Below are positions 9,318 through 19,602 of a stretch of 32,668 nt of DNA, piece by piece (within the stretch, counting starts at the first letter, position 1; each line of letters starts with the position of its first letter). The notes beneath the pieces were generated by a model that saw only the letters and a list, made by a program, of their open reading frames with translations, made no database searches and had not been told where the DNA came from. A program made the translations under genes and the position numbers. Source of the stretch: Brucella thiophenivorans (lineage in GTDB: Bacteria > Pseudomonadota > Alphaproteobacteria > Rhizobiales > Rhizobiaceae); the NCBI RefSeq assembly GCF_002252445.1, contig NZ_NNRJ01000002.1, positions 1 to 32,668 on the forward strand, written 5' to 3'.

Positions 9318-10244
9318 CTATTTGGATAATTTAAATTTATTTATTTCAATTTTATTTCGTCCGGTTCTTTTGCTGATGTAGAGTTGTTGATCAGCATTTT
9401 GAAGCCAAAGAAAACTGCCCACCTCAGGATGCGTACGGTCGGATGCTATACCAATACTTACAGTTACTGTCGGACCGACAGGAGAACCAGGATGGGGAAT
9501 ATTCAATGACTGTATCTGCAGCTGTATTTCTTTGGCTGTTGCGAGAGCACTGTTCGGGTCAGATCCGGGTAGAACACATGCAAATTCTTCACCGCCATAA
9601 CGAGCTGTCATTCCGGAAACTTTGTTAACCGTGCGTGCGAGTACTGCCGCCACCATCGTAATGCACCGATCTCCCTCGGGGTGACCATAGGTATCATTGA
9701 ACAATTTAAAGAAATCAATGTCTACCATGATAACGGACAGCCAAGCGGCAGCAGGCGAAAGACGCGAAATTTCCGCGGTCAGTATAATTTCCAGCTGGCG
9801 CCGGTTGTTCAAGCCCGTCAAGGCATCAGTGATAGCCATTTCCGAAAGATGGTCACGCAAGCGCTTAAGTCCGATATGATTTGAGACGCGCGCCTTTAAA
9901 ATAACAGGATTAATAGGCTTTGTAACGTAATCAATGGCGCCAAGGGAAAGCCCCCGTACTTCGGCGTACTGATCATCTAGGGCTGTTGTAAAAATCACCG
10001 GAACATCAGCCAACAATCCGTCATTTTTCAAACGCGAGCAGACTTCATAGCCATCTACACCCGGCATCATAACATCGAGTAAAACCAAATCCGGCAAAAC
10101 CGAGCGTGCAACTTCCAACGCTTGTTCGCCGGAAGTAGCGAAAGATACTTGGTAATAGTCTTCCAACACAGCGTTCATAATCTCAATGTTAGATACTTCG
10201 TCATCGACAATAAGTATCGTTGCGCGATCATGCATTTCAGTCAC
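9318..10244 (-). CDS. Response regulator with diguanylate cyclase (GGDEF) domain
   Basis: This 308-residue protein is built like a one-receiver PleD. The receiver domain (about 8-125) has the acidic pair DD14-15, phospho-acceptor Asp57 in LVLLDVMMPG and Lys109. The GGDEF domain (about 135-305) has DALTGLNNRR, the metal-binding VDIDFFKLFND and the active-site variant RYGGEEF (GGEEF 217-221), which is catalytically competent in this family. It should make cyclic-di-GMP on phosphorylation. The allosteric RxxD inhibitory site expected just before the RYGG motif reads KVSG, so product inhibition through it is probably absent. No histidine kinase is adjacent. Its position after a polysaccharide operon is suggestive only. 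Confidence 0.9.
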   Translation of the reverse strand: MTEMHDRATILIVDDEVSNIEIMNAVLEDYYQVSFATSGEQALEVARSVLPDLVLLDVMMPGVDGYEVCSRLKNDGLLADVPVIFTTALDDQYAEVRGLSLGAIDYVTKPINPVILKARVSNHIGLKRLRDHLSEMAITDALTGLNNRRQLEIILTAEISRLSPAAAWLSVIMVDIDFFKLFNDTYGHPEGDRCITMVAAVLARTVNKVSGMTARYGGEEFACVLPGSDPNSALATAKEIQLQIQSLNIPHPGSPVGPTVTVSIGIASDRTHPEVGSFLWLQNADQQLYISKRTGRNKIEINKFKLSK

Positions 10245-10329
10245 CCCCTAGATTAAAATACTTACTGCGCTTTTGTACCCAGCGTCAAACATCAAAATTT
10301 TTTTGGAAATTTGGAAAAGCTACTCCAAG

Positions 10330-11243
10330 TGCAACATGCCGGTGGTTAGGGTATCTGATTAAGCTGCTTCCTGCAAAAGAGAAGCAAGGACCTCGGCTGG
10401 TGTATTAAATCCAAGACACTTGCGCGGCGTTGCATTGAGATTGTGGGCGAGGGCGGTCAAATGCGCCTGGCTAACCTGCGTTAGGTCCGTGTTGCTGGGT
10501 AAATACCGTCGGATGCGCTTGTTGATGTTCTCAATCGCACCTTTCTGCCAGGTTGAATTGGGATCGCAAAACCAACTTTTAGCTCCCATTCCATCTTCCA
10601 AAGACCGATACCCCATAAACTCGGAGCCACGATCAAAGGTAAACTGCGGCGTGTATGATGAGGCAGCGATGCAAGGGCCTGAATGATTTTGTCCATTATA
10701 GGCTTAGAGTGCCGACTGCTGTTTTTAATGATGACGCAATAACGGCTCTTGCGTTCAACAAGCGTCATGACATTGGCTTCTCCAAGGTCACGTTCAAAGA
10801 TAATCAAATCACCTTCCCAGTTACCGAATTACAGACGATTGCCAATAAAATCAGGATGTTGATGAATAAGAAATGCTTATGGAATGCGGGAACTGCGCGA
10901 TCGTCTGGTGCCGCGTGGGCAGCGTTTTGTTCGCATCTCAGCCAGGTATTCATACAGCTTCAGCGCGTATTCTTCCTTTAATAGATGAAACGATAGATTG
11001 TTTCGGCACACAGACGTATTGCGATTAGACCATGGCTACCAGTCGGCCGCAGATCTGTTCCGGCGACCAATGGGCCTCCAATTGTTCTATGACGAACTTA
11101 CGCAGCTCTGGGTAACGTCTGAGCTTGCGCAATCGTGTTCTGCGGTCTTTGCTGATGTTGTCGGCAACAACGCTATGATAGCCGTTATAGTCTGGTATAT
11201 CCGTGTCCTGAAAGCTGTAGTGTTGATTGCCGCTGAGAACTGA
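10330..11243 (-). pseudogene. IS30-family transposase remnant, truncated by an IS3 element
   Basis: Pieces of an IS30 transposase lie in order on the minus strand. From 11240 downwards HYSFQDTDIPDYNGYHSVVA runs to WSPEQICGRL and then a stop; ETIYRF, HPDFIGNRL-stop-FGNWEGDL and IIFERDLGEANVMTLVERKS follow; a last frame from 10616 to 10359 reads MGYRSLEDGMGAKSWFCDP to the C-terminus CLGFNTPAEVLASLLQEAA. The first catalytic Asp (NWEGD) and WQKGAIEN are recognisable, but stops and frame changes divide it into at least three frames, and the N-terminal helix-turn-helix is missing where the IS3 element begins. A TGCAACATGCC motif at its left edge also occurs beside the second IS30 copy near 28780, so it may belong to the element end. 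Confidence 0.8.
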
Positions 11244-12862
11244 TGGAGTGGGGGTGCGGACGAAAACTTGGACTATCAGGGAGGTAGTTTATGTATTCCT
11301 ACGAAGATCGGTTGCGAGCCGTTGGGCTTTTCATCAAGCTGGGCAAGCGTGCGAAAGCGACCATTCGCCAGTTGGACTACCCAAGCAAGAATGCTTTGAA
11401 GGGCTGGTACCTGGAATATGAGCACCATCTTGATCTGCGTTTAGGATTTGCGCCCCCAGCAGCCAAGTTCACACAGGCGCAAAAGGAAGTGGCTGTTGAG
11501 CACTACCGGACGCATGGTCGTTGTGTTTCTGCAACGATGCGCGTCTTAGGCTATCGCGGCCGTGCAACGTTGACAGCATGGGTTCGTGAGGTGTTTCCCG
11601 AAACTAGTAAAGCTGTCACCGGAAGAACTGGACGTCCACGATATCCGGAGACGTTGAAGAAGGCTGGCGTTGTCGGGCTTTATAATCGGCAAGAAAGCGC
11701 GCAGGCGTGGCTGAAAAGCTCGGCGTATGCAGACCGACACTGTATAACTGGAAAAACCAGTTACTTGGTCCGGAGGCTCCCGCAATCATGAAACGCAAGA
11801 ACAACTCACCGACAGTGCCAGAGCGAGAAGAATTAGAGCGCCAGCTCGAAACACTGCAGCACGATATTCAGAAACTGCAGCTTGAGCACGACCTTTTGAA
11901 GAAAGCGACCGAACTCATAAAAAAAGACCTGGGCGTCGATCTGCAACTTCTGAGTAATCGGGAGAAAACGCTGTTGGTTGACGCCCTCAAATACCTTTAT
12001 CAACTCCCTGATCTGCTTACTCAGTTGGGACTGGCGCGCAGCTCATATTTTTACCATCGAACCCGCATGAGGATGAGCGATAAGTACCTCACTATTCGTC
12101 AAAACATCACCGAAATCTTCGAAGCCAACCGTCGATGCTATGGCTACCGCAGGCTACAGGCGTCATTAGCCAAACAATGCGTTACAATCTCAGAGAAAGT
12201 TGTGCAGCGCTTGATGAAACAGGAGAACCTGATCGTTGCCACGCCAAAGCGGCGGCGATATCGCTCTTATCTCGGAGAAATTAGTCCGGCACCCGAGAAC
12301 CTTATTAATCGCGACTTCCAGGCCTCAGCCCCAAACGAGAAATGGCTGACCGATATCACTGAATTCCATATCCCGGCTGGCAAGGTATATCTCTCGCCCA
12401 TCATCGACTGCTTCGATGGTTTGGTCATCAGCTGGTCTATCGGAGTGAGACCAGATGCGGAATTGGTCAATACGATGCTTGATGCCGCCATAGAAACTGT
12501 AACAGGTAGAGATGAGTGGCCAATAGTACATTCTGATCGGGGTGCACACTATCGCTGGCCGGGTTGGCTATCGAGGATCAGTGATGCGAAGCTGGTGCGC
12601 TCAATGTCCCGCAAGCCTTGTTCCCCAGATAACGCTGCATGCGAAGGCTTCTTCGGTAGACTGAAAGCGGAGCTCTTTTAACCGCGTGATTGGAGGTCAA
12701 GCACGATCGAGCATTTTATCAAAGAAGTTGATGGCTACATTCGATGGTACAACGAGAAGCGGATCAAGATATCACTTGGCGCACGAAACCCAATCGAATA
12801 TCGAAACAGTCTTGGTATTGTAACGTAAAACCAGTCCAAGTTTCTATCCGCACCCCCCCCCA
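11244..12862 (+). mobile_element. IS3-family insertion sequence with matching terminal repeats
   Basis: Terminal inverted repeats are clear: the left end (11244-11274) includes GGGGGTGCGGACGAAAACTT followed by GGACT, and the right end read inwards (12862 down to 12833) includes GGGGTGCGGATAGAAACTTG followed by GACT. The right copy has a longer G run. About 1.6 kb long, it has the coding layout of a long-orfA IS3 member. The flanks show no matching direct repeat (TGA on the left, TCA on the right), and they belong to two different broken elements, IS30 and IS6, so recombination rather than simple insertion may have shaped this junction. Confidence 0.85.
11291..12828 (+). pseudogene. IS3-family transposase, frameshifted and with a premature stop
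   Basis: The first frame (from 11291, with GGGAGG upstream) encodes the helix-turn-helix region MYSYEDRLRAVGLFIKLGKR. Homology leaves this frame near 11700 and continues in the frame of 11707: VAEKLGVCRPTLYNWKNQLL, a coiled-coil stretch, RCYGYRRL, WLTDITEF, IVHSDRGAHYRW and DNAACEGFFGRLKAELF. That frame stops at TAA 12679-12681 where relatives have Tyr, yet it stays open afterwards (PRDWRSSTIEHFIKEV and IRWYNEKRIKISLGARNPIE) to a natural stop at 12826-12828. One frame change and one nonsense codon thus inactivate a formerly complete transposase whose DDE residues remain visible. Confidence 0.85.
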
Positions 12863-13436
12863 TCACTTCTGGGTGGAAATCAACACCCGGTTGTTCAAAC
12901 CCTTACGCTGGCGATGATCGCAAAGGGTGAGACCTATGTCTCGTTTGGCAGCGCCATACGAGCATAGTTTGTCGGTGACCATCACCCGCGTTGCGCAGCC
13001 CTGAGTAGAGAGAAGCTTGCGCATGAACCGTTTGGCAGCCTTGGTGTTGCGGCGTTTCTGGACCAGAACCTCCAACACAAAGCCGTCCTGATCAACCGCG
13101 CGCCAAAGAAAATGGCGTTCACCTTTGATAATAACAACCATTTCATCGAGATGCCATTTATCGCCAAGGCGTGGTGTCCGGCGACGGATAGTAGTGACAT
13201 AGGCCCGTCCGAATTTCTCAGCCCATTCATACACTGTCTTATGAGTAACGAAGATCCCGCGATAAGCCAGCATGTCTTCGACCATGCGAAAGCTCAGTGG
13301 AAAGCGGATATACAACCATACTGATTCCGCAATGATCACAGCGGGATAACGATGACGATATTAAAGTGAAGAACGTGGTTCGGTCATTACCGGTTATCGC
13401 CGCTCATGCTTACGCTCAGGTTAAAGTAACGGTGCC
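12863..13436 (-). pseudogene. IS6-family transposase remnant with one terminal repeat
   Basis: Minus-strand reading from about 13400 gives MTEPRSSL, a stop, YRHRYPAVIIAESVWLYIRF, LSFRMVEDML, WHLDEMVVIIKGERHFLWRA and RVMVTDKLCSYGAAKR, the standard IS6/IS26-type transposase with its catalytic Asp residues. A nonsense codon lies near the N-terminus, and the C-terminus is lost after GLNNR where the IS3 element starts. At 13423-13436 the sequence AAAGTAACGGTGCC resembles the inverse complement of the IS6 end GGCACTGTTGCAAA (9 of the 11 outermost bases), marking the surviving terminus directly beside the catabolic island. Confidence 0.8.
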
Positions 13437-13472
13437 AAATGAGGGTGTGTGCATGCCGATCATCTTTGTAGG

Positions 13473-14477
13473 TTACGTAATAAGAGATAAAGTTGATGTC
13501 GATTTTCTAATAATCAGCTCGACATCCAAGGTTGTAATTATGGGGCTGGTTCCATTGGAAAGCATTTCTAGGATACGTTGCGCTGCAAGTGCGCCGATAC
13601 GGTCGGCGGGAATATGCACGGTGGTCAAAGATGGACTGATGTGCTCGGAAAACTCCAGATTGTCGATCCCTGCAATCGACAGGTCGGTAGGGATTCTCAA
13701 GCCTTGGGCTTGGGCTTCGATCATTGCACCGGTAGCCAAGATATCAATCAGCCCAATTATCGCCGAGGGGGCCTGAGCAAGAGAAAGAAGACGACTGCAT
13801 CCCGCTCGTCCGCCGAAAATGGAGATGGTGTGCTCAAGAACATTGGCTTGACTGAGGGTTACGCCCCTTTGCCTAAGGGCTTGCACGACGCCTTCCAGGC
13901 GAAGTTTTTGTCGATCATTGTTCGCTCTTCGACCTGCAATCACACCAAAATTCCGATGGCCCAGATCGAGAAGGTGATTTGCGATTAGTGAGCCGGCCAT
14001 CACGTTATCGACGCAGATACTATCTTGGCCTTCTATGGAGCACCACGTCAAGACCGTTGGGATCCCGTGAATGAGTTTCCAAAAGCTTGGTGGTCGCTCC
14101 GCGCCGACTAGGATCAGCCCATCCACGCCTTGGCCTACCAGTCCGCCAACCGCCAGCTCTTCAAGTCCGTGATCATAATCATGCGATGCCACCAGCAATT
14201 GATAGCCCTGCTTCGATAGCTCCTTGTGCATGGCTTGCAATGCTTTGGAAAAAATCGGGCTATCAAGTGTGGGCACAACAACGCCGATGCTCTTGGAGCG
14301 CCCAGAGACGAGTGCGCGTGCCTTTGCATCAGGAATGTACCCTAAAGAGCTGGCAACCTGTCGAATTTTTCGAAGTGTGTCCGGCTTAACCCGGTCGGGA
14401 TTTGATATGGCGCGCGAAACCGTGGCCGGCGATACACCGGCTTCTTTCGCGACATCTGCCAAAGTGGCTTTAGGCAT
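13473..14477 (-). CDS. LacI-family transcriptional regulator
   Basis: This 334-residue protein has an N-terminal helix-turn-helix, ATLADVAKEAGVSPATVSRA (residues 4-23), and the hinge-helix stretch PDAKARALVSGRSKSIGVVV. A periplasmic-binding-protein-like effector domain follows, including the family motif IAGIDNLEFSEHISPSLTTV. It is transcribed divergently from the ABC importer operon, and a perfect LacI-family operator consensus lies between them (14608-14621), so it probably controls that operon and perhaps itself. The effector is unknown; a sulfonate or pathway intermediate would fit the neighbours. GAGAGG precedes the ATG. The stop lies only 36 bp from the IS6 terminus. Confidence 0.88.
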   Translation of the reverse strand: MPKATLADVAKEAGVSPATVSRAISNPDRVKPDTLRKIRQVASSLGYIPDAKARALVSGRSKSIGVVVPTLDSPIFSKALQAMHKELSKQGYQLLVASHDYDHGLEELAVGGLVGQGVDGLILVGAERPPSFWKLIHGIPTVLTWCSIEGQDSICVDNVMAGSLIANHLLDLGHRNFGVIAGRRANNDRQKLRLEGVVQALRQRGVTLSQANVLEHTISIFGGRAGCSRLLSLAQAPSAIIGLIDILATGAMIEAQAQGLRIPTDLSIAGIDNLEFSEHISPSLTTVHIPADRIGALAAQRILEMLSNGTSPIITTLDVELIIRKSTSTLSLIT

Positions 14478-14567
14478 TGGTGCCTCTCATTCGAGCTATG
14501 AAACAAATTTCATACCCGATATGACGAATAAAGACAAATAAAAATGTTCAAAATCAGAATCATAAAG

Positions 14568-14579
14568 TCTTATATAAGA
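14568..14579. promoter_or_regulatory. 12-bp palindrome TCTTATATAAGA, putative GntR operator
   Basis: This perfect 12-bp inverted repeat is identical to the two copies before suyA at 22641-22666. It lies about 70 bp upstream of the importer operon and 90 bp from the LacI start. Recurrence only at these two promoters in the window suggests the binding site of a regulator shared by both operons. The adjacent GntR/UTRA protein (21795-22544) is the best candidate. Confidence 0.65.
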
Positions 14580-14607
14580 TTAACTATTGACGATATAACG
14601 AAAAATA

Positions 14608-14621
14608 TGCAAGCGTTTGCA
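14608..14621. promoter_or_regulatory. LacI-family operator TGCAAGCGTTTGCA
   Basis: The sequence matches the general LacI-family operator pattern TGNAANCGNTTNCA at every fixed position, with flanks AT/AT extending the symmetry. It sits in the divergent region between the LacI gene and the first permease gene, 30 bp before the permease start. TTGACG at 14587-14592 could be a -35 box, which would place the operator over or just after the -10 region and so favour repression. Confidence 0.8.
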
Positions 14622-14650
14622 TAACGAAATTCGGATCTTGGGAGGAGCCG

Positions 14651-15430
14651 TTGTCTCGGAGAATGAAGGTAGGTATCGCAACGATACTGTTTGCGCTGCT
14701 GTTATGGTACGCCCTGACATCGCTTACAGGCGTTGTTTCGGCAGGCCGATTTCCATCCCCTGCTGACACCTGGGCTGCCTTAAGACAGCTTTGGTGGCCC
14801 GGTTATGCAAACGGGGATCTCGTTCAGCATGCGACGCGTTCGCTGCTCTTGGTATTTTCGGGTTTCGCATTCGCAGTTTTGACTGGCATCCCTCTAGGCT
14901 TGCTTATGGGGTGGAGCCAACGCGCAGAGGCTTTCATTAATCCAATTTTTCTCATTGTCCGACCGATCCCACCACTTGCGTGGATCCCGCTAGCTATCCT
15001 TTGGCTCGGCTTAGGTGATGCGGCGAAGATTCTCGTTATCTGGTTTTCCGCCTTTGTTCCGTGCGTGATCAACGCTTATGCTGGCATTCGAAGCCTCGAC
15101 AAAGGCTTGATCGAAGCGGCTTCAATGCTTGGCACGCCATCTGTGCGAATGGTCAGAGAAATACTTGTTCCAGCTTCCAGTCCAATGATTTTTACCGGAC
15201 TAAGACTATCCTTGCAGGCATCCTGGACCACACTTGTCGCTGCTGAATTGGTAGGCGCCTTGCATGGGATTGGGCGAGTGCTCAACGTTGCTCAGCAAGA
15301 TCTGTTTCCGGGAATGATTCTCGTAGGAATGATCGTCGTAACGATTGGTGGCTGGTTGACCACCTACGCTTTATCTCGTGTCGAGGAACGAGCCCTTCGT
15401 TGGAACCAAGCGGCTGCAGGAGCGGAATGA
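14651..15430 (+). CDS. ABC transporter permease, TauC/SsuC family (first)
   Basis: This 259-residue inner-membrane protein has about six hydrophobic segments and the binding-protein-dependent permease signature (LIEAASMLGTPSVRMVREIL, residues about 155-175), which contacts the ATPase. It is the first gene of the importer operon. The start is taken as TTG 14651 because GGAGG lies five bases upstream; the first ATG (14663) would be too far from that site. It overlaps the second permease by four bases (ATGA). The family imports taurine, alkanesulfonates or similar small anions; here the downstream genes suggest a C3 sulfonate such as DHPS or sulfolactate. Two different permeases imply a heterodimeric channel. 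Confidence 0.85.
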   Translation: MSRRMKVGIATILFALLLWYALTSLTGVVSAGRFPSPADTWAALRQLWWPGYANGDLVQHATRSLLLVFSGFAFAVLTGIPLGLLMGWSQRAEAFINPIFLIVRPIPPLAWIPLAILWLGLGDAAKILVIWFSAFVPCVINAYAGIRSLDKGLIEAASMLGTPSVRMVREILVPASSPMIFTGLRLSLQASWTTLVAAELVGALHGIGRVLNVAQQDLFPGMILVGMIVVTIGGWLTTYALSRVEERALRWNQAAAGAE

Positions 15431-16218
15431 TCATGCAGAAATCCTTATCATTTTCCCGGAAAGCGTTGTTCGGTATTGCGGGGCTCGTGTGCTTCTTTTC
15501 AATATGGATGATTTTGTCCAATTTTGGATTGATGTCGCCGCTGTTTTTGCCGTCACCTGTTGCTGTCGTAGAGCGCTTCCTCTTGCTTCTTCATGTGAAG
15601 TTCGCTGGCGGGACCATTCTTCAGCATCTCTGGGCAAGCTTTGTGCGCTTCATGCTTGGGTTCGGCCTCGCAGCGCTCATCGGCATTACACTCGGCCTAC
15701 TGATGGGTTGGTTCAGGCTCTTGGACGATATCGTCACGCCGCTTTTCGATGCCGTGCGTTTCATCGCGCCGATTGCTTGGGTGCCCTTTGCAGCACTCTG
15801 GTTCGGCACGGGCATCGGTGGTCCCATCATGATTATCTTTGCTGGCGCTTTCCCGCCCTGTCTTATCAACGCATATAGAGGTGCGAAATTTCTCGATCCT
15901 CGTTTGATTGAGGCCTCGCGCATGTTGGGTACTCCGGACTACCGGGTTATACTTGAAGTTTTGCTGCCATCTTCAGTTCCATCAATTATCGCCGGACTAC
16001 GCGTTTCAGCCGGTCTTGGCTGGCAGTCACTTGTGGGTGCGGAACTAATCGTTGCCTCGCAGGGCATAGGTTACATGATGGTGCAAGGGCAGGGCAGCCT
16101 CTCAACTACGACGGTGATGTGCGGAATGATAGCAATCGGTTTGGTCGGTACAGTTATTGACCTTCTGCTGCGATGGACGGAGGCAGCAATCCTCCGGTCG
16201 CGTGGGCGCGCCAGCTAA
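15427..16218 (+). CDS. ABC transporter permease, TauC/SsuC family (second)
   Basis: This 263-residue homologue of the preceding permease has the same layout: an N-terminal membrane segment (residues about 10-35), GLALAALIGITLGLLMGW-like helices, and the EAA-loop sequence LIEASRMLGTPDYRVILEVL. The start ATG at 15427 overlaps the previous stop, indicating translational coupling; the open frame before it lies inside the upstream gene and is not used. Most TauC/SsuC systems use a homodimer, so paired permeases are a modest peculiarity and may reflect duplication followed by specialisation. The substrate is inferred only from context. Confidence 0.85.
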   Translation: MIMQKSLSFSRKALFGIAGLVCFFSIWMILSNFGLMSPLFLPSPVAVVERFLLLLHVKFAGGTILQHLWASFVRFMLGFGLAALIGITLGLLMGWFRLLDDIVTPLFDAVRFIAPIAWVPFAALWFGTGIGGPIMIIFAGAFPPCLINAYRGAKFLDPRLIEASRMLGTPDYRVILEVLLPSSVPSIIAGLRVSAGLGWQSLVGAELIVASQGIGYMMVQGQGSLSTTTVMCGMIAIGLVGTVIDLLLRWTEAAILRSRGRAS

Positions 16219-16283
16219 ACATCCAATGAAACGTGAATGCAAAAACGTGCGGCCGAAAAAGAGCAGCGCTGGAGGAGTGTGAC

Positions 16284-17081
16284 ATGGGAGTTATTCGTCT
16301 CGAAAATGTTGGCCGCATTTACGGCAACAATGGTGATGGCTTCGAGGCCCTTAAGGGGGTCAATATGGAGATTGCAGATAAGGAGTTTGTTGCAGTTGTT
16401 GGTCCATCAGGATGCGGTAAAACGACATGCCTCAGATTTGTCGCCGGTTTCGATTTCCCGACTTCGGGTCAGGTGCTCGTCGATGGGAAGCCAGTAAAGC
16501 GACCAGGACCAGATCGTGCCGTGGTTTTTCAGCAGTTCGCCTTGATGCCTTGGAAGACTGTACGCCAGAATATTGAGCTTGGATTGCGCAACAAGAATGT
16601 TCCGAAGGCTGAGCGAGGCAGACGCATCGCCGAGATATTGGCGCTTATGAATCTTCAGGCTTATGAGAATGCCTTTCCGCATCAGCTCTCTGGCGGGATG
16701 CAACAGCGCGTCTCGATTGCCAGAGCGTATGTTCTCGACCCAGACGTACTTCTTATGGATGAACCCTTCGGTGCTCTTGATGCACAAACCCGTGTGGTCA
16801 TGCAGGAGGAATTGGTGCGTCTTGCGCGCGTCAATCCAAGGACCGTCATGTTCATCACGCACGCCGTCGAGGAGGCCGTCTACTTAGCTGACCGCGTAGC
16901 CATCATGGCGAGGCAACCAGGTCGCGTTAAAGAGATCGTTGATATTAAAACGATCCGTATGGCGGAGGACTGGGATGCACACGACAAGATCGAGGATGTT
17001 ATGGATCTTGATAGTTTCGTGCACCTGCGCACTCGCATCTGGCGCAGCCTTCGCGAAGAAAAGGCGATGGAGGTCGTTTGA
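16284..17081 (+). CDS. ABC transporter ATP-binding protein, TauB/SsuB family
   Basis: This 265-residue cytoplasmic ATPase energises the importer. Walker A is GPSGCGKTT, the Q-loop is VVFQQFALMPWKTV, the ABC signature is LSGGMQQRVSIARA, Walker B is VLLMDEPFGALD, and the switch His is in MFITHAVEEA. These are typical of the nitrate/taurine/sulfonate group. ATG 16284 was chosen over the upstream in-frame GTG (16233) because GGAGG stands eight bases before it and homology starts at VIRLENVGRIYG. It follows the second permease in the same operon. Confidence 0.9.
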   Translation: MGVIRLENVGRIYGNNGDGFEALKGVNMEIADKEFVAVVGPSGCGKTTCLRFVAGFDFPTSGQVLVDGKPVKRPGPDRAVVFQQFALMPWKTVRQNIELGLRNKNVPKAERGRRIAEILALMNLQAYENAFPHQLSGGMQQRVSIARAYVLDPDVLLMDEPFGALDAQTRVVMQEELVRLARVNPRTVMFITHAVEEAVYLADRVAIMARQPGRVKEIVDIKTIRMAEDWDAHDKIEDVMDLDSFVHLRTRIWRSLREEKAMEVV

Positions 17082-17136
17082 CATCGCCACCTCGCAGATG
17101 AAATGAGCAATTAACTTCAACCGGGAGGAACAGGAA

Positions 17137-18180
17137 ATGAAAAAGCTTATCTTTGCAGCTCTAACGACGTTCAGTCTGTTGTCGGCGCCAGCAGTGCACG
17201 CTACGGATCTTGAGCCTATCAAAATCAGCTATCAACCATCACTTTTCTGGGCGCTGCCATTCTATGTTGCGACGGAGAAAGGATGGTGGAAGGAAGTTGG
17301 CCTGGATGCCACCTTCGTCACTTTTCCTGCTGGAGCGCCCCAAATTGCAGCTGCACAGGCCAATGACTGGGATGTCGGGGGGACTGGTTCCGTCCCTGCC
17401 GTTCTCGGTGCGGCACGCTTCGGTCTTGTAACCGTTGGCCTGACGAATGATGAATCGAAGACGAATGCTGTCATGGCGAAATCTTCAATGATCGACGATA
17501 TGAGGGCGAACCCAGAATCGATCAAGGGAAAAAGCATTCTCCTTACAACAAACTCTACCGTCGATTACGCCATACGTGCCTGTTTGAAAAAATGGAACGT
17601 AGCTAGCAGCGATGTGAGCTTCGTTAATCTCGGCCAGGCCCAAATTATCTCTGCCGTTATCAGCGACAACGGCGACATGGCCGGCGTATGGGCGCCAAAC
17701 ACGTACACGCTGAAAGAAAAGGCTGGGATGGACTATCTTTGCTCTGGTGCAGATGCAGATGCTATCGTTCCCGGCGTTCTCATCGTGCGCCCAGAATTTG
17801 CCAAAGAGAAGCCGGAGTTGGTGGCGAAATTCCTAGCCGTGTTCCTGCGTGGTGTGGCCTGGGAAAAAGCCAATCCCGCAGAGGCCGAAGAAATGTTGAA
17901 AGCCTTTTATACGGAGGGCGGCGTTGAGGTCTCTGATGATGCGGCGAAGGCGGAATTCGCTCTTCGGCCAATTTTCGATCTCGCCGAGCAGATAGAGCTT
18001 CTCGATAGGGCCGGCGGACCTTCAAAAGTCGATAGCTGGCTTACATCTATCGGCGCCTTCATGAAGGATGTCGGAACGATCACCGATAACCCTGCCGCTG
18101 AGAAATACATCGATCCACGTTTCCTGCAGATGGTCAAGGACGACCCTAAGCTCGCTGCATTCGCGAGGAAGGCAGACTAA
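17137..18180 (+). CDS. ABC transporter substrate-binding protein, SsuA/TauA (NMT1-like)
   Basis: This 347-residue periplasmic binding protein has a Sec signal peptide, MKKLIFAALTTFSLLSAPAV then HA, with likely cleavage before TDLEPIK. The mature start, IKISYQPSLFWALPFYVATE with KGWWKEVGLD, is the standard N-lobe of sulfonate/taurine binding proteins, followed by the GAPQIAAAQANDWDVGGTG ligand-loop region. GGGAGG precedes the ATG. Fourth gene of the importer operon, it fixes the substrate specificity of the system. The order permease-permease-ATPase-binding protein, followed directly by the sulfonate dehydrogenase, argues for a C3 sulfonate ligand. Confidence 0.85.
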   Translation: MKKLIFAALTTFSLLSAPAVHATDLEPIKISYQPSLFWALPFYVATEKGWWKEVGLDATFVTFPAGAPQIAAAQANDWDVGGTGSVPAVLGAARFGLVTVGLTNDESKTNAVMAKSSMIDDMRANPESIKGKSILLTTNSTVDYAIRACLKKWNVASSDVSFVNLGQAQIISAVISDNGDMAGVWAPNTYTLKEKAGMDYLCSGADADAIVPGVLIVRPEFAKEKPELVAKFLAVFLRGVAWEKANPAEAEEMLKAFYTEGGVEVSDDAAKAEFALRPIFDLAEQIELLDRAGGPSKVDSWLTSIGAFMKDVGTITDNPAAEKYIDPRFLQMVKDDPKLAAFARKAD

Positions 18181-19575
<1,395 letters not shown>

Positions 19576-19602
19576 CCGATCGTTCAGAAAAGGATGCATA
19601 AA

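Noticed and set aside
11919..11926. A7G slippery run as an IS3 programmed frameshift site
   Set aside because: The transposase frame is continuous through this run; the real frame change lies upstream near 11700 and is better explained by mutation.
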